From the NCBI GenBank assembly GCA_040756995.1, contig JBFLYK010000022.1, positions 1 through 64,000 on the forward strand: DNA of 64,000 nt, in the 5' to 3' direction. Under the pieces are notes generated by a model. It was given only the letters and a program-made list of their open reading frames with translations. It was not told the DNA's origin and did no database searches. The stretch comes from BP-133 sp040756995 (GTDB lineage Bacteria > Actinomycetota > Acidimicrobiia > IMCC26256 > BP-133). The position numbers were made by a program, and so were the translations under genes. This document shows positions 51,665 to 60,179 of the stretch, in pieces; the stretch's first letter is position 1; every line of letters starts with the position of its first letter.

Positions 51665-52663
51665 TCAGTCCACGGTCGGCAGCCGGAGGCCCGGTTGGGC
51701 ACCGCCGGACAGGGCCGTCGGGCCGTCGGACTGCAGCCGCCACCAGGCGGCGGCGGCGATCATCGCCCCGTTGTCGGTGCACAGCGACGGGCTCGGGAGG
51801 AAGGCTCGGCGCCCGTCCGCCTCGGCGGCGTCGAGGAGGCGGGTGCGCAACCGGGAGTTGGCCGCCACCCCGCCGCCGATGACGACGGTCTTGGCGTCGA
51901 CCTCGGCCGCCGCCCGCAGGAGCTTGGTGATGCAGACGTCGACGACGGCCTCCTGGAAGGCGGCGGCGACGTCGGTCACCTCGGCGTCGGGCTCCCGTTT
52001 GACGTAGGTGGCCACCGCCGTCTTCAACCCCGAGAAGGAGAAATCGAAGCCCTCGTCGAGCATGGGCCGGGGGAAGCTGATGGCCTCGGGATCGCCCTGG
52101 GCGGCGAGCCGGTCGATCTCCGGGCCCCCGGGATAGCCCAGGCCGATGTGGCGGGCGACCTTGTCGAAGGCCTCGCCGGCGGCGTCGTCGATGGTCTGGC
52201 CCAGCACCCGATAGCGGCCGTGGCCCTCCATCGTGACGATCAGCGTGTGGCCGCCGGACACCAGCAGAAAGGCCAGCGGCGGGGTGAGGTCAGGTTCCTC
52301 GAGGAAGGCGGCGTAGAGGTGGCCCTCCAGGTGGTTGACCCCGATGTAGGGGATCCCCTGGCACAGCGCCACGGCCTTGGCCGCGCTGACGCCGACGAGG
52401 AGCGAGCCGGCCAGGCCGGGGCCGGAGCAGGCGGCCACGGCGTCCAGGTCGGACAGGTCCATGCCCGCCTCGACCAGCGCCTGGGCGATGACCGGGTTCA
52501 CGAGCTCGAGATGGGCCCGGCTGGCGATCTCGGGGACGACGCCGCCGAACCGGGCGTGGAGGTCGCCCTGGCTGGCCACCACCGAGGACTTCAGGTTCGT
52601 GCCGTCCTCGACTACGCCGACGGCGGTCTCGTCACATGACGTCTCGATCCCGAGGATGTTCAC
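51665..52663 (-). CDS. tsaD: tRNA N6-adenosine threonylcarbamoyltransferase TsaD
   Basis: 332 residues. ASKHA fold with metal-binding His111 and His115 (NHLEGHLYA), GIETSCDET start and GGVAANSRLR near the end. It transfers the threonylcarbamoyl group to A37 of ANN-decoding tRNAs with TsaB and TsaE, both encoded just upstream. A 10-bp gap follows rimI. Confidence 0.97.
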   Translation of the reverse strand: MNILGIETSCDETAVGVVEDGTNLKSSVVASQGDLHARFGGVVPEIASRAHLELVNPVIAQALVEAGMDLSDLDAVAACSGPGLAGSLLVGVSAAKAVALCQGIPYIGVNHLEGHLYAAFLEEPDLTPPLAFLLVSGGHTLIVTMEGHGRYRVLGQTIDDAAGEAFDKVARHIGLGYPGGPEIDRLAAQGDPEAISFPRPMLDEGFDFSFSGLKTAVATYVKREPDAEVTDVAAAFQEAVVDVCITKLLRAAAEVDAKTVVIGGGVAANSRLRTRLLDAAEADGRRAFLPSPSLCTDNGAMIAAAAWWRLQSDGPTALSGGAQPGLRLPTVD

Positions 52664-52673
52664 GGTTGAAGTC

Positions 52674-53234
52674 TCACAGGGGCTGGTCCTCCACCTCGGT
52701 CGTGCCGGGCACGCCGGCCTCGATGGCCCGGAGGAGCTGGCCGTACTCCTCGCTGGCGACGTCCTCGGCCCACATGACGAGGGCGTCCTCCTTGGTCTCG
52801 GCGTAGTAGTTCTTCCGCACTCCGACCGGCCGGAACCCGAAGCGGCGGTAGAGGTTCTGGGCCGGCTTGTTGCCGAGCCGCACCTCCAGCGTGAGGCTGG
52901 TCGCCCCCCGCCGCCGGGCCTCGTGGGCCAGGGCCACCAGCAGGCGGGTGCCGATCTTGTGGCGGTGCCAGGCCGGGTCGACGGCGATGGTGGTGATGTG
53001 CCCGTCGTCGAGGGTCATCATCAGCCCGGCGTAGCCGACGATCTGCCGCCCGACGCAGGCCACGTAGTACGCCCGGGTGGAGCGCAGGGCCAGCTCCGAC
53101 AGGAACAGCGACATGCTCCACGGCACCGGATAGACCTTCGACTCGATGCGCAGCACCGAGCGCAGATGGCGACGCCGCATCGCCAGGAGGCGGACGTCGA
53201 GGTCGCCGGGCTCGAGATCGGCCGCCATCATCAA
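52674..53234 (-). CDS. rimI: GNAT acetyltransferase, RimI-like
   Basis: 186 residues. Acetyl-CoA motif region VDPAWHRHKIGTRLL and the C-terminal NKPAQNLYRRFGFRPVGVRKNYY that is typical of RimI (N-terminal acetylation of ribosomal protein bS18). A 40-residue tail after the domain is not usual. It overlaps the tsaB stop by ATGA and sits between tsaB and tsaD, the standard actinobacterial order. Confidence 0.9.
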   Translation of the reverse strand: MMMAADLEPGDLDVRLLAMRRRHLRSVLRIESKVYPVPWSMSLFLSELALRSTRAYYVACVGRQIVGYAGLMMTLDDGHITTIAVDPAWHRHKIGTRLLVALAHEARRRGATSLTLEVRLGNKPAQNLYRRFGFRPVGVRKNYYAETKEDALVMWAEDVASEEYGQLLRAIEAGVPGTTEVEDQPL

Positions 53235-53926
53235 CGGGCTTGCTTCACCCAGTTCATCTCGGCGTCGGAGAGACGCAGGTAGAGCGGGTGGACGTCGCGG
53301 GGCTGCGAGAAATCCTCCCGCTGGAACTTGGCCCGGGTCAGCTCCACCAGGGCCGACACGCTGGGGTAGGAGAGGGCGGCCGGGCCGAACTCCACCCGCT
53401 CCAGGTGGAAGAACTCCTCGCGGTAGCGGATAGCGCCGTCGCCGAGGAGGAGCACCTCCTCGCTGCGCGACATCAGCTCGGCGCAGAGGTCGGCCGGGGA
53501 CCCAACCTCGTAATCGGTCAGGCGCTGGACGCCGCCGGGAACCTGGCGGTAGGTGGCGAAGAAGACCTCGCCCCGTCGAGCGTCGAGGGCGGGGACGACG
53601 AGGCGGTCGGTGTAGCGCACCTCGAAGGCCAGCAGGTCCAGGCTGGGCACGCCGATGAGCGGGATCCGCAGCGCCTGGGCCATGACCTTGGCGGTGGTCA
53701 CCCCGACCCGCAGCCCGGTGAAGAGCCCGGGGCCGATGCCCACGCCGATGGCCGACAGCTGGTCGAGTGACAGGTCGAGCTGCTCCAGGAGATAGGCGAT
53801 GGCCGGCGCCAGGTGCTCGGCGTGGTGCTGGGGACGGGCCAGCTGAACCCGGCCGATGATCTGGTCATCGGAGCCGATGGCCACCCCGACCTGGGGCGTG
53901 GAGGTGTCGAGGCAGAGCAGCAACAT
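53231..53926 (-). CDS. tsaB: tRNA threonylcarbamoyladenosine biosynthesis protein TsaB
   Basis: 231 residues. The N-terminus LLLCLDTSTPQVGVAI and GVGIGPGLFTGLRVGV are characteristic. A catalytically inactive TsaD homologue that scaffolds the TsaD/TsaE complex. Six bp after tsaE. Confidence 0.95.
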   Translation of the reverse strand: MLLLCLDTSTPQVGVAIGSDDQIIGRVQLARPQHHAEHLAPAIAYLLEQLDLSLDQLSAIGVGIGPGLFTGLRVGVTTAKVMAQALRIPLIGVPSLDLLAFEVRYTDRLVVPALDARRGEVFFATYRQVPGGVQRLTDYEVGSPADLCAELMSRSEEVLLLGDGAIRYREEFFHLERVEFGPAALSYPSVSALVELTRAKFQREDFSQPRDVHPLYLRLSDAEMNWVKQAR

Positions 53927-53932
53927 GGTCGG

Positions 53933-54436
53933 CTACGCCCCCGGCGTCCGGTGGTCCTCGTCGGGGGCGAGCTCCTCGACGATCTCGGCCAGCCGGCGGT
54001 TCCGGCGCCGCCACGACTCACCGAGCAGCACCAGTTCGATGATCCGCTCGTCGGGGCCGGCGCCGGCCGCCAACCGCACCTCGAGCCGGTCGGACGGCAG
54101 GGCGCTGGCCGCCACCTCACCCCACTCGATCAGCGTGACGCTCTCCTCCAGATGCTCCTCGATACCGAGCTCGTGGATCTCCTGGACCCGCTCGAGACGG
54201 TAGATGTCGACGTGGCAGAGGCGGATCCGGCCCTCGTACTCCCGCACCAGCGTGAACGTCGGGCTGACCACCGGCCCGTCGACGCCGAGCCCCCGGCCGA
54301 TGCCCTGGGCCAGCGCGGTCTTGCCGGTGCCGAGCTCGCCGGAGAGGACGACGACGTCGCCGGCCTGCAGCACCTCGCGCCCGAGCTGTTCGCCCAGGGC
54401 CCGGGTCTCCTCGACGGAACGGGTGACGACCTTCAT
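53933..54436 (-). CDS. tsaE: tRNA threonylcarbamoyladenosine biosynthesis ATPase TsaE
   Basis: 167 residues from the ATG at 54436 (an in-frame GTG at 54445 is possible). P-loop GELGTGKT, then SPTFTLVREYEG and HVDIYRLE (family motifs). The ATPase of the t6A complex. First gene of the tsaE-tsaB-rimI-tsaD run. Confidence 0.95.
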   Translation of the reverse strand: MKVVTRSVEETRALGEQLGREVLQAGDVVVLSGELGTGKTALAQGIGRGLGVDGPVVSPTFTLVREYEGRIRLCHVDIYRLERVQEIHELGIEEHLEESVTLIEWGEVAASALPSDRLEVRLAAGAGPDERIIELVLLGESWRRRNRRLAEIVEELAPDEDHRTPGA

Positions 54437-54531
54437 GGGATCCACAACCCGCGCGTCGGACGCCGGGGCCTGTTCAGGGAATCGGGACGAGGGATCTTAC
54501 CCCAGGCGCGCTAGGTGGTGTCAGGGGAGCG

Positions 54532-55401
54532 TCAGGGGTGGCCGACGGCGGCCCGCACCGCCCGGGCCACGGCCTCGGTGGCGGCCACCCGGAGCCGGTC
54601 GGGGTGGGCCTCGACGGCGCCGGTGGCCAGCACGGCGGCGAAGTCCCCGTCGTAGCGGGTGTGGGCGGGGCGGATCGCTTGCGCCAGGCCGTCGTGGGCC
54701 GACTGGGCCAGCAGGAGGCACTCCGCCTTGTCGATCCGGGCGTCGGTGGCCACGACCACCAGCGTCGTGTGCTCGAAGGGGGTCGGTGCCGGGAACGACG
54801 GGTCGTCGGGCGGAGCGGCCGAGCCGGCCAGGACCGCGCCGTCGGGACCGACGACGTCGCCCAGGGGATTGCAGGCCACGAGGGCGCCGACGGTGGCGTC
54901 GCCGACCCGCTGCGCCGCCGTCCCCAGACCGCCGGCCACGGCGTGCTCCCGTCCCCGCCACTTCCCCACCGTGGCGCCGCGACCGGCGCCGATCCGTCCC
55001 GAGGTCGCCGGCTCTCCCCGGCCGGCGTCGACGGCCGCCGCCCAGCCCTCCTCCGCCCCCGGCGTCTGGGCCACCGGCAGGTCGAAGAGCGCCGCCGCCA
55101 CCACGATCGGGACCGGTCCGGCGGCGGTGGGGAACCCCTGGCCCCGCTCGGCCAGGAACCGCATGACGCCGTCGGCGGCCGCCAGCCCGAAGGCCGATCC
55201 GCCGGCCAGCACCACGGCATCGACCCGGTCCACCAGCCGGGCCGGCTCCAGCAGGGCGGTCTCCCGGGTGGCCGGCGCGCCGCCCCGCACCTCGCCCGAG
55301 CCGACCGTGCCGGCCGGCGCCCACACGACGGTGACCCCGGTGTCGGGGCCGGTCCAGTGCCCGACCCGGATGCCGGGGACATCGGTGATCGTCATCGCCA
55401 T
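54532..55401 (-). CDS. P1 family (S58, DmpA-like) peptidase
   Basis: 289 residues. Start TDVPGIRVGHWT, LAGGSAFGLAAADGV, ACNPLGDV and the region EHTTLVVVATDARIDK, where related enzymes self-cleave before the nucleophile, identify the DmpA-like family. Members act as aminopeptidases or amidases on varied substrates; the substrate here is unknown. Between alr and tsaE on the same strand. Confidence 0.9.
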   Translation of the reverse strand: MAMTITDVPGIRVGHWTGPDTGVTVVWAPAGTVGSGEVRGGAPATRETALLEPARLVDRVDAVVLAGGSAFGLAAADGVMRFLAERGQGFPTAAGPVPIVVAAALFDLPVAQTPGAEEGWAAAVDAGRGEPATSGRIGAGRGATVGKWRGREHAVAGGLGTAAQRVGDATVGALVACNPLGDVVGPDGAVLAGSAAPPDDPSFPAPTPFEHTTLVVVATDARIDKAECLLLAQSAHDGLAQAIRPAHTRYDGDFAAVLATGAVEAHPDRLRVAATEAVARAVRAAVGHP

Positions 55402-55438
55402 CGCCGGGCCTCAGGCGGGCCGGGCCACACGCCGCCGG

Positions 55439-56647
55439 TCAGCCGACGTAGCGGCGGGGAACCCGCTCCCCGATCCCGCAGCACACCTCATAGGGGATCG
55501 TCCCCAGCCGATCGGCCCACTCGGCGGCCGAGATCTCGTCGTCACCCTGCCGGCCGAGCAGCACGACCTCGGTGCCGACCTCGACGGCGTCGGCGTCGGC
55601 GCCGGGGCCGAGGTCCACCAGCAGCTGGTCCATGGTGACGGTCCCGGCGATCGGCTTGCGCCGGCCGCCGATCAGGACCTCTCCGCCGACCTGCCCCAGC
55701 CGGCGGGGTACACCGTCGGCGTAGCCGACCGGCACGGTGGCCACGGTCGAGGGGACCTCGAGCTCGTAGCGCAACCCGTACGACAGCCGCTCGCCGGCCA
55801 CCAGACGCCGCACGTAGCTGACCCGCGCCTTGAGGCTGAGGGCGGGCCGCAGCGGGAGCCGCCCGTTCAGCTCGGCGGCCGGGGCGATGCCGTAGATCGA
55901 GATGCCGCAGCGGACGAGGTCGTAGCGGGCCTCCGGAGCGGTGAGGACCCCGGCCGAGTTGGCGGCGTGGACCAGCGGCGGGCGGATGCCCATCCGGCCC
56001 AGTTCCTTGCGGACCGCCTCGAACACCGCCACCTGCCGGGCGGTGTAGGGGTTCTCCGGCTCGTCGGCCACGGCGAAGTGGGTCAGGAGCCCCTGGAGGT
56101 GCAGCTCCCGGTGTTTCTTGATGGCCGGGGCGAGGTCGAGCGCCTCGCTCGGGGAGCAGCCGATGCGGTGCATCCCGGTGTCGACCTTGAGGTGGACGGG
56201 CTGGGAGTCGACCCCGGCGTCGGCCGCCGCCTTGGCCAGGGCGTCGACGAACCGCAGGCTGTGCACCACGGGAGTGAGCCGGGCGTCGACGACGGCCCGG
56301 GCGGCCTCGGCGGGCGGCTGCGACAGCAGGAGGATCGGCATGTCGATCCCGGCGTCGCGCAGTTCGACGCCCTCCTCGACCAGGGCGACGCCGAGCCAAG
56401 TGGCACCGGCCTCGAGCGCGGCGTAGGCGGCGGCCACCGAACCGTGGCCGTACCCGTCGGCCTTGACCACGGCCATCAGGCCCGCCGGGGCGACCAGCCG
56501 AGCCAGCTGCACCACATTGTGGCGGATGTTGTTCAGGTCAACCTCTGCCCACGCCGGACGGTAGGGCTTCGACAGCGTGAACGACCCCGGGGTGTCGAGA
56601 TCCCGGAGCGCCGGGTGGGGTTGCGTCGCCTCGTGCGGGAGCAGCAT
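55439..56647 (-). CDS. alr: Alanine racemase
   Basis: 402 residues from the ATG at 56647, supported by GGAGGT 9 nt upstream. PLP-binding Lys62 is in AVVKADGYGHG. The second catalytic Tyr region (SYGLRYE) and GTVTMDQLLVDLG are present. It makes D-alanine for peptidoglycan. An N-terminal extension of about 30 residues precedes the barrel. Confidence 0.96.
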   Translation of the reverse strand: MLLPHEATQPHPALRDLDTPGSFTLSKPYRPAWAEVDLNNIRHNVVQLARLVAPAGLMAVVKADGYGHGSVAAAYAALEAGATWLGVALVEEGVELRDAGIDMPILLLSQPPAEAARAVVDARLTPVVHSLRFVDALAKAAADAGVDSQPVHLKVDTGMHRIGCSPSEALDLAPAIKKHRELHLQGLLTHFAVADEPENPYTARQVAVFEAVRKELGRMGIRPPLVHAANSAGVLTAPEARYDLVRCGISIYGIAPAAELNGRLPLRPALSLKARVSYVRRLVAGERLSYGLRYELEVPSTVATVPVGYADGVPRRLGQVGGEVLIGGRRKPIAGTVTMDQLLVDLGPGADADAVEVGTEVVLLGRQGDDEISAAEWADRLGTIPYEVCCGIGERVPRRYVG

Positions 56648-56780
56648 CCGCTTATGACCTCCAGAGGGGGTACTCCCCCTTCTTACCGCCCGGGGCGGAA
56701 TCGGGAACGGATGGATGGCGGCCGAGCGGCTCATTGGGCCGACTTCGGGTGGTTGGGGCGGTTCGTGGAGCTTGGAGTCA

Positions 56781-58235
56781 TCATGCAGCCAACCCGCTGA
56801 GAACTTGAGGCAATGCGTCGATGAGATCGCCGGCCACGAGGCCGGTGGGGTGGTTCCGGAGAGGCAGGTGAAGCCCCCGAACATCGCTGCACCGGCCGTG
56901 GATCCAGGCCCCGGCGGCAGCGGCCCGGAAGACCGGGAGGCCCTGGGCGGCCAGTGCCCCCACCACTCCGGAGAGGACGTCGCCCGTCCCGGCGGTGGCC
57001 AGCCACGGCCCCCCGGTGATGTTGACGGCGACCGGCCCGGCGGGGTCGGCCACCACCGTCCGGCTGCCCTTGAGGAGCACCACGGCGCCGGCCCGTTCGG
57101 CCAGGCGGCGGGCGGCGCCGACCCGGTCGTCGCCCACCGGCTCGCCGGCCAGCCGGGCGTACTCCCCGGCGTGCGGCGTCACCACGGTGGCCGCCGGCCG
57201 GCCGGCCAGGAGGCCGACGTCGCCGCCCAGGGCGTTGAGCCCGTCGGCATCGAGCACGAGCGGGATGGGCGCCTCGGCCACCAGCCGGCGAACGGCCGCC
57301 ACCGTGGCCGCGGCCTGCCCGAGGCCGGGCCCGACGATGAGGGCCCGGAACCGCTCCAGCCCGTCGAGCACCTCCTTGGCCGCGTCCTCGTCGAGGGCGC
57401 CGGACGGCGTGGCCGGCAGCGCCCGGGTGATGACCTCACTCCCCGAGGCCCGGGCGGCGGCGCCGCCCGGGAGGCCGGCCACGACGATGCCGGCGCCGGC
57501 CCGGAGGGCGGCCCGGCCGGCCAGCATGACCGCGCCAGTCATGCCCTGCGAGCCCCCGACCACGTAGACGCCCCCCACCGACCACTTGTGACTCTCGGGC
57601 TGGCGCCGGGGTAACCAGGCGGCGACGTCCGCCTCTTCGGTGAGCTCCAGCGAGGGCGGGGGTGTGGCGGGGTCGATGCCGATGTCCGCCACTTCGACGT
57701 CACCGGCCAGGGCGGCGCCGGGATAGAAGACGAGGCCGGGCTTGAGGGCGGCCAGGCACACCGTGGCCACGGCCTCGACGGCCGGGCCGGCGACGGCCCC
57801 GGTCAGCCCGTCGACGCCGGAGGGGATGTCGACGGCCAGCACCGGGCAGTCGGCGGCGCGCATGGAATCGGCGGCGAAGGCGGCGTCGCCCTCGAGGGCC
57901 CCCCGAAAGCCCGTCCCGTACATGGCGTCGACGGCCAGGTCGGCCCGATCCAGTGCCCGGCTGAGACGCGGCCGTTCGAGGCCGGCCAGGTCGAAACGGT
58001 CGACGCGGGCACCCCAGCCGGCCAGTCGCTGCCCGGCGACACGGCCATCGGCGCCGTTGTTACCCTTCCCGCAGACGATCACGACCCGTCGGCCGTAGGC
58101 ACCGCCAAGCAGGCGCCGGGCCCCGCGGGCGACCGCTCCGCCGGCCCGGTCAACCAGCGTCGCTTCGCTGACCCCACCGGCGATGGCGGCGGCATCACGG
58201 GCGGCCATCTCGGCAGGTGTGAGGATTGGGCGCAT
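56781..58235 (-). CDS. nnr: Bifunctional NAD(P)H-hydrate epimerase / ADP-dependent dehydratase
   Basis: 484 residues from the ATG at 58235, with TACCAT ending 8 nt upstream (leaderless pattern). The N-terminal YjeF_N epimerase domain (about 1-205) contains GKGNNGADG and VDIPSGVDG. The C-terminal ribokinase-like dehydratase (about 210-484) contains TPHAGEYARL and the catalytic AGTGDVLSG. It repairs damaged NAD(P)HX. 133 bp upstream of alr on the same strand. Confidence 0.95.
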   Translation of the reverse strand: MRPILTPAEMAARDAAAIAGGVSEATLVDRAGGAVARGARRLLGGAYGRRVVIVCGKGNNGADGRVAGQRLAGWGARVDRFDLAGLERPRLSRALDRADLAVDAMYGTGFRGALEGDAAFAADSMRAADCPVLAVDIPSGVDGLTGAVAGPAVEAVATVCLAALKPGLVFYPGAALAGDVEVADIGIDPATPPPSLELTEEADVAAWLPRRQPESHKWSVGGVYVVGGSQGMTGAVMLAGRAALRAGAGIVVAGLPGGAAARASGSEVITRALPATPSGALDEDAAKEVLDGLERFRALIVGPGLGQAAATVAAVRRLVAEAPIPLVLDADGLNALGGDVGLLAGRPAATVVTPHAGEYARLAGEPVGDDRVGAARRLAERAGAVVLLKGSRTVVADPAGPVAVNITGGPWLATAGTGDVLSGVVGALAAQGLPVFRAAAAGAWIHGRCSDVRGLHLPLRNHPTGLVAGDLIDALPQVLSGLAA

Positions 58236-58331
58236 CCAAACCAATGGTACGGCCGAATGAGCCACGCTCCGTGGACCATCGCGACCTACCGGGACCGGCC
58301 TAAAGGTAAGGTTTAAAGGGGAGGTGACACG

Positions 58332-60014
58332 TTGGGAGCGGTGAGGCCGGGGCGGCTCCGAACTGCCACGCGACTGCTGGGCCTTACGCTTCTCGCTCCC
58401 GCCTGCGGGGCGGATTTCCTGTGGGTCGACACCATGGGCAAGATGCCCGAACTGGTGACGACGACCACCACGGCGTCGACCACCACGACCACCGTGGTGG
58501 CTCCCCCGCCGCCACCCCCGCCGGTCCGCCTACCCCCGCCGCCGCGGGCCCCGAAGCCCCCGCCGCCCCCTCCCCCTCCGCCGCCTCCCCCGCCGGCGCC
58601 CAAGGCGGTGCCGTTGCCCGGTGACTCACCGTTGACCGGAATCGGGGTGGGCGGGTACACCACCGGCCACCCGGCCCTGGTGGTGAAGATCGACAACGTG
58701 GGGGCCGCCCGGCCCCAGCAGGGAATCAACGAAGCCGACGTGGTCTTCGAGGAGATGGTCGAAGGCGGCTTCACCCGGTTCGCCGCCGTCTTCCACTCGA
58801 CCCCCGCCGACCCGGTGGGCCCGATTCGATCGGCTCGTTCCACCGACGTCGCCCTGCTGGCGCCGCTGTACCACCCGCTGTTCTCGTACTCCGGAGCCAA
58901 CCGGGACTTCCAGAGGATGATCCGGGAGTCGTCGATGGTCGACGTCGGCGTCGACAACTTCCCCGGGATGTACTACCGGCACAAGGGCCGCAAGTCGCCG
59001 CAGAATCTGTTCTCCAACACCTCGCGGCTCCACAGCCTGGCCTCGCCGGACGCCAAGGCGCCGCCGCCGTTGTTCTCCTACCGTGACGCCGGCACACGCC
59101 CGTCGGAGCCGGGTGCCCGCCCGATCTCGCGGGCGTCGGCGAACTTCTTCTACGACGGCAAGGAACGGACCCACATCAGCTACGACTGGGACGCCGGCGC
59201 CAACGCCTGGACACGAATCCAGAACGGCTCGCTGCACGTCGACAGCGAGGGGCGGAAGGTCGCCCCGACGAACGTCATCTTCCAGTTCGTCGACTACCGG
59301 AACACCGGCTACGTCGACAGTTCCGGCGCCAAGGTGCCCGAGGCCGGTGTGGTCGGCAGCGGCGACGCCTGGATCCTGTCGGCCGGATACCTCGTTCCGG
59401 TTCGGTGGGAGAAGAAGGACCACAACGACGTCACCGTCTTCCGGGGGGCGGACGGCCGCTATGCCCGTCTTCTGCCCGGCCGCACGTGGGTGGAGCTGGT
59501 CCCGCCCCCGATCGAGAAGGCCTCGTTCGTCGAGCGGCCGGTCGACGCCAACGACGAGGCCAAGCCGGTGGCCCCGCCCCTGGCGGACGGGACGGGCCCG
59601 TCCCCGCCGGAGACGACGACCACCACCACCGGCCCGGCGGGCACCACGACCACCACGACCAAGCCGGAGGAGACCACGACCACGACGTTGCCGGTCTCGA
59701 CCACGTTGACCACGCTCCCGGTCGACCCGACGAACCCGACCACCTCGTCGACCGAGCCGAGCACTTCGTCGACCGAGCCGAGCACCTCGTCGACCGCGAA
59801 AGAACGCAAGAGCCAGGGCAAGAAGGACGGCGGCCGGGACTCGGGCACGGACGAGGACAAGTCGGCGGCGGCCTCGTCGACCCCCGCCTCGTCGTCCTCT
59901 ACCGCCTCCGTCGCCTCCGGCCCCGCCAGCGCGGCGATCGTCGGCCTCCTCCTGCTCTTCGCCCCCTGGCCCGGCCAACCGGGCCGCAGCCGCCGGCGGC
60001 GCCGCTCCCGCTGA
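58332..60014 (+). CDS. DUF3048-domain lipoprotein with Pro- and Thr-rich linkers, TTG start
   Basis: 560 residues from the TTG at 58332, 7 nt after GGAGG; a GTG three codons in is an alternative. The lipobox ends at Cys25 (LAPAC). A polythreonine and polyproline linker (about 43-95) leads to the DUF3048 (YerB-like) domain (about 100-400), with VVKIDNVGAARPQQGINEAD and GPIRSARSTD. The C-terminal part is Thr/Ser-rich with three near-identical EPSTSST units and ends in a hydrophobic segment plus an Arg-rich tail. Likely surface exposed; role unknown. Confidence 0.86.
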   Translation: MGAVRPGRLRTATRLLGLTLLAPACGADFLWVDTMGKMPELVTTTTTASTTTTTVVAPPPPPPPVRLPPPPRAPKPPPPPPPPPPPPPAPKAVPLPGDSPLTGIGVGGYTTGHPALVVKIDNVGAARPQQGINEADVVFEEMVEGGFTRFAAVFHSTPADPVGPIRSARSTDVALLAPLYHPLFSYSGANRDFQRMIRESSMVDVGVDNFPGMYYRHKGRKSPQNLFSNTSRLHSLASPDAKAPPPLFSYRDAGTRPSEPGARPISRASANFFYDGKERTHISYDWDAGANAWTRIQNGSLHVDSEGRKVAPTNVIFQFVDYRNTGYVDSSGAKVPEAGVVGSGDAWILSAGYLVPVRWEKKDHNDVTVFRGADGRYARLLPGRTWVELVPPPIEKASFVERPVDANDEAKPVAPPLADGTGPSPPETTTTTTGPAGTTTTTTKPEETTTTTLPVSTTLTTLPVDPTNPTTSSTEPSTSSTEPSTSSTAKERKSQGKKDGGRDSGTDEDKSAAASSTPASSSSTASVASGPASAAIVGLLLLFAPWPGQPGRSRRRRRSR

Positions 60015-60179
60015 CCCGCTCCCGCTGAACCGTCGCCGGTCCGAAACCGGCCCATAGCAGGCAAGTGCAAACGCCGCTCGGGCTGGCTCCGCAGCCCCGC
60101 CCGTACCATGACCGGGCCGCCCTGAACCGTCCGAGCCGGTGTGGCGCGCACTGCTGCTTCGGATGGATGGAGGGCCCTG

